Positions 11,170 to 22,320 of a DNA stretch of 64,000 nucleotides are shown one piece after another. The translations under genes were made by a program, and so were the position numbers. This stretch comes from Ascaphus truei (taxonomy: Eukaryota; Chordata; Amphibia; Anura; Ascaphidae): positions 42,146,161 through 42,210,160 of the forward strand of contig CM071568.1 in assembly GCA_036426205.1 (NCBI GenBank), in the 5' to 3' direction. Under the pieces are notes generated by a model. That model did not search any database. It was not told the DNA's origin and saw only the letters and a list, made by a program, of their open reading frames with translations. Each line of letters begins with the position of its first letter. Within the stretch, counting starts at the first letter, position 1.

Positions 11170-11965
11170 TATGAGTATATGATGTTTCCACAATCTATGG
11201 AGTTTGAGGTCCGATATGGAGTCTATCCTTCTTATCTGACATCATCCCAAATAATTACCTAAATAAATCTTAATACACAATGTTGGAAGGATGTGGTTTG
11301 ATCCAAAATGAGTTTGTTGTACAACATAGATCCCCTGTCCTACTGATAGGTTTGTTTAATGCCCTATCCTATGATTTCGTAGCAAAAAATAACTAGCAAG
11401 CGAGCTCTTCCAGACAGCAGTCAACTTCAAGACGGAACCCAGACGCGATTTGCAGAAGTGGCCGGTAGATTAGATCCAGTCTGTTTAATTTGGAGCCCAT
11501 GAGCCAAATCTGGTTCACAAAGGGTTTGAAAACATGGATTGTGCATCATCTGCTACTGCTAATCTCATATACGTTGCTCAAGCAGTTAACAGCAATCTTT
11601 GCACTGAGAAACTTTTCAGCTAAAATAATGAAATTATATGATTTAAGCAATATAAGTGTTTGTAACCTGTTTACATTTGTTTTTTAAGCATAAAGATTTT
11701 GACATCTGCTCAAATTGCTTCTCACCTGGCCCCTTTGCTCAACTAGTTAAAAAGCGTTGCATTAGAATATGGAAAATGATAACATAATTTACGGGTATGG
11801 ATCCTGTTGTAAAAGTGAACACTGGAAGAGACGAACCCCTGTCGTGAAGACTTCAAAATAATTTCATTTGGGATGCCCATTCTGTAATTGGAGGTCTAAC
11901 ATAGACAATGTAAAATGTGCAGCTAGACTCATTAGGTGCAACTGAAACATGAATTGCTGCAAGAA
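11170..11965. other. non-coding tract, presumed intron
   Basis: I see no gene, repeat array or element boundary in this ~800 bp between a hAT MITE and an L2 copy. Confidence 0.45.
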
Positions 11966-11971
11966 ATGTTG

Positions 11972-14772
11972 TTATTGTATTGTATGTCTTTATTTATATA
12001 GCGCCATTAATGTACATAGCGCTTCACAGTAGTAATACATGTGGTAATCAAATAAATAACAGATAATATAAATAACAGATCATGGGAATAAGTGCTTTAG
12101 ACATAAAAGTAACATTAAGGAAGAGGAGTCCCTGCCCGAGGAGCTAACAGTCTAATTGGTAGGTAGGGAGAATGTACAGAGACAGGAGGAGGGAGTTCTG
12201 GTAAGTGCGTCTGCAGGGGCCCAAGCTTTATGTATCATGTGTTCAGAATATTCACAGTGCTGCTCATATGCTTCTTTAAGCAGGTGGGTCTTAAAGGTGG
12301 ATAGAGAGGGTGCTAGTCGGGTACTGAGGGGAAGGGCATTCCAGAGGTGTGGGGCAGTCAGCGAAAAAGGTTTAAGGCGGGAGAGGGCTTTAGATACAAA
12401 GGGAGTAGAAAGAAGAACGCAAGAGTCTGGATGGTACATAACGAGAAATTAGGGCTGAGATGTAAGGAGGGGCAGAAGAGTGTAAAGTTTAAAAGTGAGG
12501 AGAAGAATGGAGTGTGAGATGCGGGATTTGATCGGAAGCCAGGAGAGGGATTTCAGGAGGGGAGATGCTGAGACAGATCTAGGAAAGAGTAGAGTGATTC
12601 TGGCAGCAGCATTTAGGATAGATTGTAGGGGAGACAGGTGAGAGGCAGGAAGGCCGGACAGCAGGAGGTTACAGTAATCAAGACGGGAGAGAATGAGGGT
12701 CTGAGTCAGCGTTTTAGCAGTTGAGCAACAGAGGAAAGGGCGTATCTTTGTTATATTGTGGAGGAAAAAGCGACAAGTTTTAGAAATGTTTTTAATGTGA
12801 GGGGCGAATGTGAGAGAGGAGTCGAGTGTGACCACTAGGCAGCGTGCTTGGGCTACTGGGTAAATAATCGTAGTTCCAACAGTAATGTGGAAGGAGGTAG
12901 TAGAGCCAGGTTTGGGAGGAAGTATGAGGAGCTCTGTTTTAGCCATGTTGAGTTTAAGGCGGCGGAGGGCCATCCAGGATGATATAGCAGAGAGACATTC
13001 AGAAACTTTGGTTTGTACAGCAGGTGTAACGTCGGGTGTTGAAAAGTATATTTGTGTGTCGTCAGCATAGAGGTGATATTTAAACCCAAAAGATGTTATT
13101 AGGTCACCTAGAGAGAGTGTGTACAGAGAAAAGAGAAGAGGTCCCAGGACAGAGCCCTGGGGTACCCCCACAGAGAGATCAATAGAGGAGGAGGAGGTGT
13201 TAGCAGAAGAGACACTGAAAGTACATGGAGAGGTAGGATGAGATCCAGGATAGAGCTTTGTTCCGAATACCAAGAGTATGGAGAATGTGAAGGAGAAGAG
13301 GGTGGTCCACGGTGTCAAATGCTGCAGAGAGGTCGAGTAATATGAGCAGAGTGTAATGACCTCTGTCTTTGGCAGCATGGAGGTCGTCAGTTATTTTAGT
13401 GAGGGCTGTTTCCGTGGAGTGAGCAATGCGGAAGCCAGATTGTAGAGGGTCTAGGAGAGAATAGGTGTTGAGAAAATGGAGAAATCGAGAGAATACAAGA
13501 CGTTCAAGGAGTTTAGAGGCAAAAGGCAGGAGGGAGACAGGTCAATAGTTAGAAAGACAGGTAGGGTCAAGCTTGCTGTTTTTGAGTAATGGTATGACTG
13601 TTGCATGTTTGAAGGAGGATGGAAAAGTTCCAGAGCAGAGGGAAGAGTTAAAAATGTGTGTGAGCGTAGGGATTATAGTAGGAGCAAGAGGTTTTAGGAG
13701 ATGGGAGGGAATGGGGTCAAGAGGGCAAGTGGTAGAGGGAGAAGAGGCAATCAACAGAGACACATCCTCCTCTGAGAGTGGAAAAAGAGTCAAGGAATGT
13801 TCTGCCGTATGGATTCCACCTTTTCCTTAAAATAGTCAGCAAAGTCTTGAGCGGAGATGGAGGAAGGAAAGGCAGCTGAGGGTGGTTTGAGTAGAGTATC
13901 AAAGACAGAGAACAGTCGGCGTGGGTTAGACTTGTGCATGTTGATTAGAGTAGAAAAGTAGGCTTGTTTAGCTTGCATGAGGGCAGAGTTTAAACAGGAT
14001 AGCATAAATTTGTAGTGAAGGAAGTCGGCGAGAGTGTGAGACTTCCTCCAGAGGCATTCAGAGGAACGAGTGGAGGAACGCAGCATGCGCATGTGGGAAT
14101 TTAGCCAGGGTCTAGGGTTAGAAGGGCGAGGGCGGCAGAGAGAAAGCGGGGCATGTAGATCAAGAGACGAGGACAAGACAGAGTTGTAGTTCCTGACCAG
14201 GTTGTCAGGGTCTGTAGCAGAGCTGAGAGAGGAGAGGGAGGAGCGTAAAGTGGACTCAAAGTCAGGTAAGTGAATAGAGCGCAGGTTTCTGCAGAACCGG
14301 GGGGTAGATGAGGTGGAGAAGGGGAGAAGCGAGATAGAGAGAATGAGATGAGATGATGGTCATTGAGAGGAAAAGGGGAAATGGAGAAATCGGAGAGAGA
14401 TAAGTTTTTAGTGAAAACCAGGTCTAAGTAGTGGCCAACAGTCCACTGTTGAAGGCCAAAGGAAGAGGTTAGCGAAAGAAAGCGGGAAGCCCAAGGGAGA
14501 GGGGTCATAAATGTGGCAATTGAAGTCCCCAAGGAGAAGAACAGGGGAGTCTGAGGAGAGAAAGAAAGAAAGAGAGCCAGGATTCAAAGTGAGAGAGAAA
14601 GGCAGAAGGGGGGTGAGTAGAGGTAGGTGGGCGATAGATGACCGCCACATGGACAGGGAGAGGAGAGAAGATCTGGACAGTGTTAGCCTCAAAGGAGGGA
14701 AAAGCAAGAGATGGAGGAATAGGAAGGGTTCGGTAACGGCAGAGAGAGAAGAGCAGGAGCCCCACGCCTATA
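11972..14772 (-). mobile_element. L2-type LINE, 5'-truncated copy (A)
   Basis: The element is read on the minus strand. Its 3' tail, at the left, contains TATTGTATTGTATG and ATATAGCGCCATTAATGTAC and is shared with the L2 at 19.1 kb. Translated fragments carry EN and RT motifs. The 5' end stops near 14770 inside the endonuclease region, where the longer copy continues. Reading frames are broken several times (12152-12439, 12449-13378, 13542-14176, 14101-14765). The nucleotide sequence is very close to copy B at 22.3-24.05 kb, indicating one recently active family. Confidence 0.85.
12152..14765 (-). pseudogene. L2 endonuclease/reverse transcriptase, broken, 5'-truncated
   Basis: This is a remnant of a single-ORF L2 protein with an N-terminal APE-type endonuclease and a reverse transcriptase. 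At 14408-14765 the endonuclease motifs AVIYRPP and LLLGDFNCH are visible, with LDLVF and NDHHLISFSL downstream. The RT region at 12449-13378 has [16 protein letters not shown], the catalytic YADD box (in [13 protein letters not shown]), and the thumb-side [15 protein letters not shown] motif. The C-terminal part (12152-12439) has PHLWNALPLSTR. The catalytic YADD is intact, but at least four frameshifts or stops separate the pieces, so no functional protein can be made. L2-clade placement rests on motif wording and the tail sequence. Confidence 0.8.
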
Positions 14773-16035
14773 ATATTATTATATACACAAGTAATAGTAG
14801 GACAGTCTGGCCATATGCAATTATCAAGATGACACCATGTAATCTAAAAAGTTAATGAATATTCCAGCCTTTGGCAACTGTTTCATACTCGTGGATCAAA
14901 TCATTTAGGCACATCAGCTTGACACCAGATCAGATATTACGGTGTTGTGGAGAAACTCGCTGTCATACATGCATTAGTCCATGTGTTTCAAGTGACACAC
15001 CACCACTTTCTTTAATCAGCTTGATAAAATCTTGCCACAATTACAATATAATAATTATTTTTTTGTTTGTTTGTTTTTTCGTTTCCTCAACCACGAGTTC
15101 CTCTGGTATTTGACTATACTGTTCCAGTCTTAAATATCACAAGTTATTGCTGCCTAAGATTGGCTCATGATCTTGACCTTGGCGGCAGTCATTTCTTGCT
15201 CCCATAAATAAGTGGAAATGAAAAATATAAAATATCCCGAAGTAGGGTGTTGTAATGAATGGGACAGTCTTATATTGTGAGGTTCCCTTGTTCAGCATAT
15301 CTACAAAAGAAAAAAAAAGTGCCGGGGGGAGGTGTTGCTATTTTAATACATGGCCATCTGACTGCTTTAAAATGCAAATGTGTACGGTCTGAATTTCCTT
15401 CATCTTGCATTCTTTAGTTACAGAGGTCACTTTCTGCCTCCAGCTCTTTTGAAAGAAATAAAATATTAGCTGAACACTTCATCTGAATTTTGCTGCCCAC
15501 CACTTTCATCTTTGAAACCCTAAATTAGTCTTGACTGTCGTTACATAGATCAAATGCCTTTAAAACATTGTCCCGTCAAGCTAATCAATTAAGTCTGAAA
15601 GACAGGGCAATTCCTGTTCAATTTATACCACATTTTGGACAGTTCAAGGCTTTTGACTTGAGCTCGTAGTAAGCACATTGGCCATGAGTGATTACTGCTA
15701 GCTTGTGAGAGCAACAATTTATCTAACTTTAGTTTTTAGTCTGTCATAATGTGATTTGTATGAAACATTGTCTTGTTGAATAATTTGTGAATAAACTATA
15801 CTGCTAACGTTGCACTTAGACTTAGATACAGTACACATCTGTTTAGCTACAGTATGCACTATAGCTCCCCCATAACCATTTGACAAAGTGGTCTCTCTTC
15901 AGTATAGTGAGAATTGACGTTAGACAAGTTAACAATACAGTAACCTGCATTCAATTATGCGTCACCCCACTTCTTACCATATTACAGGTAAATAGGAACT
16001 AGAGAGAAACACACACATTGGTATCCTCTATATTA
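14773..16035. other. non-coding tract, presumed intron
   Basis: No gene or element ends were recognised. Sequence is of ordinary complexity with moderate AT richness. Confidence 0.45.
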
Positions 16036-16395
16036 CAGCGGTGCGCAAAGTGGGGGCGGAAGATTTTGCTGGGGGGGGAAGCGCGGGCAGTTACAGAGGC
16101 CCCGCGCTCTTCCCCCAGGCATTTAAATGAAATGCCAGCGGATCGCTTGTGGCCCCTGCAACTGTTTACTTACCGGGATTCAGCCGGCTGTGTTGCTCCA
16201 TGTCCATGGTCCATGGCATCCATGTCCGCCATGTGAAGTGATGTCACACGCGTCAAATGACACCGCGGGTCACGTGACGTGATGTCACTTGACCATGCAG
16301 CATCATCTGACGCGGATGAAGGTAGCCGGGGGGGGGGGGGGAGAGCCAGGGGGAGAGAGACAGGGGGCGCAGCACTAAAAGTTTGCGCTCCCCTG
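16036..16395. mobile_element. hAT MITE, GTGCGCAAA family
   Basis: Starts CAGCGGTGCGCAAAGTGGGGG and ends AGTTTGCGCTCCCCTG, so the outer 20 bp are inverted repeats. The flanking 8-mers CTATATTA and CTCTATAA match at 6 of 8. Interior features include CATTTAAATGAAATGCCAGC, a GTGACGTGATGTCAC-like palindrome and a poly-G run. It is related to the smaller copy at 10965-11161 and is non-coding. Confidence 0.75.
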
Positions 16396-16483
16396 CTCTA
16401 TAACATTAAATAGCTGAACTTAATTTTCTCACAAACTGCAGGGATCAACATTATAATTTCCATTAGTGACTATTGGTTGCTTA

Positions 16484-16585
16484 AAGCGACCATGTTTTTT
16501 TTTAATTAGGTTTGGAGCAAGGGGTCTCTGGAGCTGAACCACATTGATTTCCTCTCCGGAAACCCCCTGCTTCCCGAGATACCTC
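16484..16585. mobile_element. fragment related to the array-bearing element at 37.7 kb
   Basis: GAGCAAGGGGTCTCTGGAGC, GAACCACATTGATTT, TCTCCGGAAACCCCCTGCTTCC and GAGATAC follow the same order as the left arm at 37679-37746. It has only one arm and no tandem amplification. The right side joins L2 sequence directly, so the other half is deleted or the joint is a rearrangement. It begins near TTAAAGCGACCATG. Confidence 0.65.
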
Positions 16586-17190
16586 CAACAGCACCACATC
16601 CTCCTCTGTGACAGAGGAAAAACGAGTCAAGTAAGGCAGGAGGAGAGATAGGAAGAGGTGTAGAATATGAGGACAATACAGAGGGGATGCTTTGACGAAT
16701 GGAATCCACCTTTGTCTGAAATAGTCAGCAAATTCCTGAGGTGAAATGGAGGAAGAAAACTGGTAACAGACGGTGGTCTGAGTATAGTCAGAGAGAAGAG
16801 TTGACATGGGTTAGACTTGTGGGTGTTGATTAGTGAAGAAAAGTATGTTTGTTTAGCCCGGGAGAGGGCAGAGTTGAAACAGGATAACATGAATTTCTAG
16901 TGAAGGAAGTCTGCTAGAGAGTGGAATTTCTTCCAGAGGCGTTCAGAGGAGTGAGTGCAGGAGCCGAGCATGCGTGTCTGGCAGAGTCTGTGGTTAGAAT
17001 GGCCGAGAAAGAGAGGTGCATGTAGATCAAGAGAGGAATCAAGAGCCGGTAGATTAATAGAGCACAGCTCTCTGCAGAAACAAGAGGGAGAAGTGAGAGA
17101 GAGAAAATGAGCTGATAGAGAGAGAAAAGGAGGGAATGGAGAAATCAGAGACAGAAGTTGTTTTTTTTTTTTTGCGTGAAAACCAGGTGT
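16586..17190 (-). mobile_element. L2-type LINE fragment (C)
   Basis: An internal piece corresponding to about 22,975-23,690 of copy B. It matches the AGGAAGTCTGCTAGAG, TTCAGAGGAGTGAG and GTGAAAACCAGGT segments with more divergence and deletions than copies A and B. Encoded peptides include a PQEFADYF stretch equivalent to AQDFADYF of the others. It is an older copy. Confidence 0.75.
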
Positions 17191-17299
17191 ATGATGGATG
17201 GATGGATAGATCATTGGCTTCAGTGGCACTCCACTGAGATTGGAATACTGCCTGGGTGCATTAACTGCAAAAGAATTAGGGATAAAGGAAGATAGTTGC

Positions 17300-17711
17300 A
17301 GGCAGGGGTGCAATCAGAAAATCTGATTGGGGGGTGAAGTCGCCACCATCATGTAGCATTGACATGACAACACACCATCACATGATGCAGCTACGACACG
17401 TGGTGATGCGTTGTCAATGTGGCGCCATATGGCGTCGCTGCGAAATGTGACATTGTCTTGGCAACACATCACCATGTGACATTGCGTCGCCATGACGTTG
17501 TGACGTCACATAACTCCGCAATGTGGATGGGTGAGGGCTGCTCTCTTACAGAGTCCCTGCTCTCTCCCACACCAATCCATTTAATAGCTGTGGGGAACAG
17601 TGTGGGGCCTCTCTAAGCGTGGTAGCAATTCTTGGGGGGTGCAAATGCACCCTTTCATCCAACCTGGTTGCGCTACTGGTAGCAGGCACTCTAGGACCTG
17701 TGGAAAACATG
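17300..17711. other. possible degraded DNA transposon
   Basis: CAGGGGTGCAATCAG at about 17305 and a closing GGTTGCGCTACTGGT near 17675 look like transposon termini. The interior has several variants of CACATGATG/CGTTGTCATGACG. I could not show a convincing inverted repeat or target duplication. Confidence 0.3.
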
Positions 17712-17713
17712 TA

Positions 17714-17922
17714 CAGTGGTGTGAAAAAGAAAGTACACCTTCTTTGAATTCTATGCTTTTACATATCAGGACATAATAACAATCATCTGTTCCTTAGCAG
17801 GTCTTAAAATTAGGTAAATACAACCTCAGATGAACAACAACACATGACATATTACACCGTGTCATGATTTATTTAACAAAAATAAAGCCAAAATGGAAAA
17901 GCCATGTGTGAAAAACTAAGTA
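17714..17922. repeat. left terminal inverted repeat of the Tc1 element
   Basis: About 210 bp, matching the reverse complement of 24829-25038 with few differences. It contains the outer direct repeat at its start and the inner one near 17905-17925. Confidence 0.92.
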
Positions 17923-17933
17923 TACCTTATGAT

Positions 17934-18962
17934 TCAATAGATTGTAGAACCACCTTTAGCAGCAATAACGTGAAGTAATCGTTTTCTGTATGACTTTATC
18001 AGTCTCTCACATCGTTGTGGAGGAATTTTGTCCCACTCTTCTTTACAACGTTGCTTCAGTTCATTGAGGTTTGTGGGCATTTGTTGATGCACAGCTCTCT
18101 TAAGGTCCAGCCACAGCATTTCAATCGGATTGAGGTTTGGACTTTGACTGGGCCATTGCAACACCTTCATTCTTTTCTTTTTCAGCCATTCTGTTGTAGA
18201 TTTGCTGGTGTGCTTGGTATCATTGTCCTGTTGCACTACCCAATTTCGGCCAAGCTTTAGCTGTCGGACAGATGGCCTCACATTTGACTCTAGAATACTT
18301 TGGTATACAGAGGAGTTCATGGTCGATTCAATGACTGCAAGGTTCCCAGGTCCTGTGGCTGCAAAACAAGCCCAAATCATCACCCCTCCACAACCGTGCT
18401 TGACAGTTGGTATGAGGTGTTTGTGCTGATATGCTGTGTTTTTGGTTTTTGCCAAAAGTGGCGCTGTGCATTATGGCCAAACATCTCCACTTTATTCTCG
18501 TCTGTCCAAAGGACATTGTTCCAGAAGTCTTGTGGTTTGTTCAGATGCAACTTTGCAAACCTAAGACATGCTGCCATGTTCTTTTTAGAGAGAAGAGGCT
18601 TTCTCCTGGCAACCCTTCCAAACAAATCATACTTGTTCAGTCTTTTTCTAATTGTACTGTCATGAACTTTAACATTTAACATGCTAACTGCATGAGGCCT
18701 GTAGAGTCTGAGATGTAACTCTTGGTTTTTTTGCAATTTCTCTGAGCATTGCACAGTCTGACCTTGTGGTGAATTTGCTGGGACGTCCACTCCTGGAAAG
18801 ATTGGCAACTGTCTTGAATGTTTTCCACTTTTGATTAATCTTTCTCACTGTAGAATGATGGACTTTAAATTGTTTGGAAATTGCCTTATAGCCCTTCCCA
18901 GATTGATGGGCAGCAACAATTGCTTCTCTAAGATCATTGCTGATGTCTTTCCTCCTTGGCAT
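17934..18962 (-). pseudogene. Tc1-family transposase, frameshifted
   Basis: This is a DDE transposase remnant of about 343 codons, the normal Tc1 length. The chosen start is the Met at 18962 (MPRRKDISNDLREAIV), which follows the 5' leader. N-terminal helix-turn-helix pieces are visible (GKGYKAISKQFKVHHSTVRK; RSGRPSKFT with the GRPR-like box). The catalytic motifs are WTDENKVEMFG (first Asp), VVQQDNDTKHTS (second Asp) and SPNLNPIEMLWLDLKRA (Glu), with DD34E-like spacing. It ends AAKGGSTIY near 17934. Frame changes occur near 18700 and 18440, so the three segments lie in different frames and the copy is dead. Confidence 0.92.
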
Positions 18963-19579
18963 TGTGTTAACACACACCAGAATGCTCCAGACCAACAAAC
19001 TGCTAAAACTTTGGCTTTTATAGAGGTGATAACACTTGCTGATGATCAATTAATCAAGGGCATTTGATTAGCAGCACCTGTCTGCTACTTAGCATCTTAA
19101 TTCCTATGGCAGCAGTAAGGGTGTACTTGTATTGTATTGTATGTCTTTATTTATATAGCGCCATTAATGTACATAGCGCTTCACAGTAGTAATACATGTG
19201 GTAATCAAATAAATAACAGATAATATAAATAACAGGTCATGGGGATAAGTGCTTTAGACAAACATAACATTAAGGAAGAGGAGTCCCTGCCCCGAGGAGC
19301 TTACAATCTAATTGGTAGGTAGGGAGAACGTACAGAGACAGTAGGAGGGAGTTCTGGTAAGTGCGTCTGCAGGGGGCCAAGCTTTATGTATCATGTGTTC
19401 AGAATGTTCACAGTGCTATTCGTATGCTTCTTTAAGCAAGTGTGTCTTAAGGTGGGTCTTAAAGGTGGATAGAGAGGGTGCTAGTCGGGTACTGAGGGGA
19501 AGGGCATTCCAGAGGTGTGGGGCAGTCAGTGAAAAGAAGGTTTAAGGCGGGAGAAGGGCTTTAGATAAAAGGGGTAGAA

Positions 19580-21870
19580 ATAAGCACATACCTTGAGCGA
19601 ACGCGAAGAGTCGGGGGGGTGTGCATATTCGGGAAATTAGGTCAGCCAAAGACTCAAGGAAAATCAAAGAATTGGTAGCGTAGACCACGCAAAAGATAAA
19701 GTAGTCAAGGAACTAAGTGCAAAAATAAGAAAGAAAGCAAGAGTAGGAGGACGAGCACCCTTAGAAGGGGGTCATGGGGGTACAGGTAAGGGTTGAGAGA
19801 AGCTAACGGCGAAGAGCAGAGGCTAACAATTTATGAACAACAACAAGTTAGGGAAGGGAAATTGTCGAAAAACCAGAAGGATCTGGAGGAGAAGGTTGGT
19901 AAGGGGGCAGAGAAAAAGACAGAGTGGGGATATACTGTTAGTGTTATGAGGTACAACTGTTGACAAAGAGCGAGGACGAAATTAGTGTGGGTAATCGAAG
20001 ACTGTAGAGGCTGACAGTTAAAGACAAGGGTGCGCCAGTGGTGGATGGAAGAAGATCCCAGGAAATGCGTGTAGAATATTACGAAGCAGAAAAAAAAGTT
20101 AAAACATTTAGTTAACACGCGGCGAGGGGGGAGCAGCAAAGGAAGAGAGGCGGGAGGGTTTTTGGTGAGAAAACACGAAATCAACCATGGAGGTAGTGTA
20201 TTACGAGAGCGGGAGGGTGCAGATAGGGGGGAATGAGGGAGCCAGAAGGGGCTAATAGCAGGGGAGTGGGGGAAGGTGTAAGTAAGTGGGCATAGAGGAG
20301 TGACGCGCAAAACAGGAGCTGTTCGGTTAAATTTGAGAAGCGAGAATGGGGCAGGAGTGGGTCGAAGAGAAGTGCGGTAAGCGTGACAGGAAAATATCGG
20401 GTGGTGGGTGGGGAGCGGGGGGGGTCGAGAAGGATAAGAAGAACAGGGGGTTGGTCTAGTGGTTAAAAGGTAGATCCGAGTGATAAATAGAGGCGAGGTA
20501 TGTTCAAAGGAACAAGTAAGAATAGAAGGGAGTGAAGCGGGTAATGGATGGCCGGGGGGGGGGGGAACCGTGCGGGGAGGATAAAAGGATTGTTAGTAGG
20601 AGAAATAAGAGAGTGGAGGTGTTAACATCAAAGCTAGGAACGGGTATGACGACAGGGTGGAGGAGGGTCAGCAAGATACGTAGAACTCGACAGGCCGCGA
20701 GGACAGGAAGCCGTGATAGGGGATGAAGACTTGACAAAGCAGGCAGGAGAAAAAACTGGGGGCGCAAAAAGTGCTCATCGTCTGGATGCGACGGGGACGG
20801 ACGAAGTGACGATCAATACGGATAATGGGGGTCGAGCATCGAGAAGCGGTTAAAGAATTACAGAATAGTATGTGCAGACGGGAAAAAGCGTGAGACTGAC
20901 CCGAGAGAGTCCGTCGAGTAAAATGGTTAGGGTTAGGGAAAAGTGGTAATGTGAATTGTCAAGGGGGGGAGGAAGCTGTTAACGCTTAGTTGCGGGATAA
21001 GTTAGGTTACAACTCAGGGGCTTAAGAGAGCAAGGGGTGAGGAAGCAGAGTCGGTGGATAAGAATCTAGGAGAGGGAGCGGCGGAGGAGGAGTAACTGAG
21101 AGACTGGAGAATAGGGTAAATTAGAGGTGAAGGGTGCCTAAGGAAATATCCAGACTGAAGGAGATAAGGAAAGGTCAAGTTAACGATCAGTGAGAAAAGA
21201 ACAAAACGGCAGGTAGGAGTTTAAGGATTGGAGAAATGGGGGCGAGGGGACGGCGAGGGTAAGAGAGTAAAGGAGAGAACTCGGGGGAAGAGCGATCGGC
21301 GGTAGAGGATGAGCGGGATGTTATGAGGTAGGTTGACCTGGAAGGGCAAAGTAATTGGAGAGGAGGAAGAGATGCGGGGGAGTAAAAATAAGGCAGGGTG
21401 GTGGGGTGAGGAACAACGAGAAAGGTGGCTAAATGGAGAAGAGAAGAGGTGAGATAAAGGGACTAGGGAGATGGGCATAGCAGTGCCACAGAAATATTAG
21501 TAAAGACAGGAAGGACGAAGAAAGCGACGGGGGATATGGGTGTAAAGTCGAACGCAAGAGTGGCAATCATTGTTTTAAGCAGAGGGCTAAAATTAAAAGT
21601 ACACAGCAGAAAAGAGAATAAGAAGGTGAGGGTGGGACCCCGTCCACTCCCATACCCTCTCTGACAGCTTGTCACTGTCCACCTCTTGTGTACACCCCGT
21701 TCCAAGTTGAGGCTAGAATACGTCTTGTTCTATTCGTGCACTTTGCCTTTGCAGCCACGTCATTGTGATCTTCAGGCGGGATCTTCTGCTAACAAGAATC
21801 TAGTCAAGCTTAACAGTGATGCTGGCAGCATCCTTTCGGCATAGATTGGTAGTGAGACATTTATCAGGTC
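19580..21870. other. anomalous purine-rich block inside L2 copy B
   Basis: In copy A the sequence between the 3' end features and AGCAGGAGGTTACAGTAATCAAGACGGG (12430-12640) is about 210 bp. Here the equivalent interval is about 2.3 kb of G/A-rich sequence with no visible period and no recognisable L2 alignment. Entry is gradual: the sequence is L2 at 19560, scrambled by 19620, then indel-rich L2 from about 21780 to 22380 before becoming clean. This could be a diverged insertion, but it looks more like low-quality consensus or gap fill. Confidence 0.6.
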
Positions 21871-22320
21871 CGGAGGCCTGTACAGCAGGAGGTTCAGTAT
21901 CAAGACGGAGCTAATGAGGCCTGAGTCAGAGTTTGGAGTCAGCAACCAGATCAGCACATGTAAAGGCGTATCTTTGTTGATATTGCGTGAGGAAAAACGA
22001 CAAGTTTTTAGAAATTATTGTAATGTGAGGGCGAATGTGAGAGAGGATCGAGTGTGACCCCTAGCAGCGTGCTTGGGCTACTGGTGGTGATCGTAGTTCC
22101 AACAGTAATTTGGAAGGGTAGTAGGGCCGTTTTTGGGAGGAAGTATAGGAGCTCTGTTTTAGCCATGTTGAGTTTAAGGCGACAGAGGCCATCCATGATG
22201 ATATAGCAAAGCACTTCAGAAACTTTGGTCTGTATAGCATGTGTAAGCGTCAGAGTTGTTGAAATATTTGTTGTGTGTCGTTCAGCATGAGGTGATATTT
22301 AAACCAAAGATGTTATTAGG

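Noticed and set aside
18015..18679. Plus-strand ORFs opposite the Tc1 transposase
   Set aside because: Antisense shadows of the transposase pseudogene; the conserved DDE motifs are on the minus strand.
20926..20942. Telomere-like GGTTAGGGTTAGGG
   Set aside because: Only two units, inside the scrambled purine-rich block; likely chance or sequence error.
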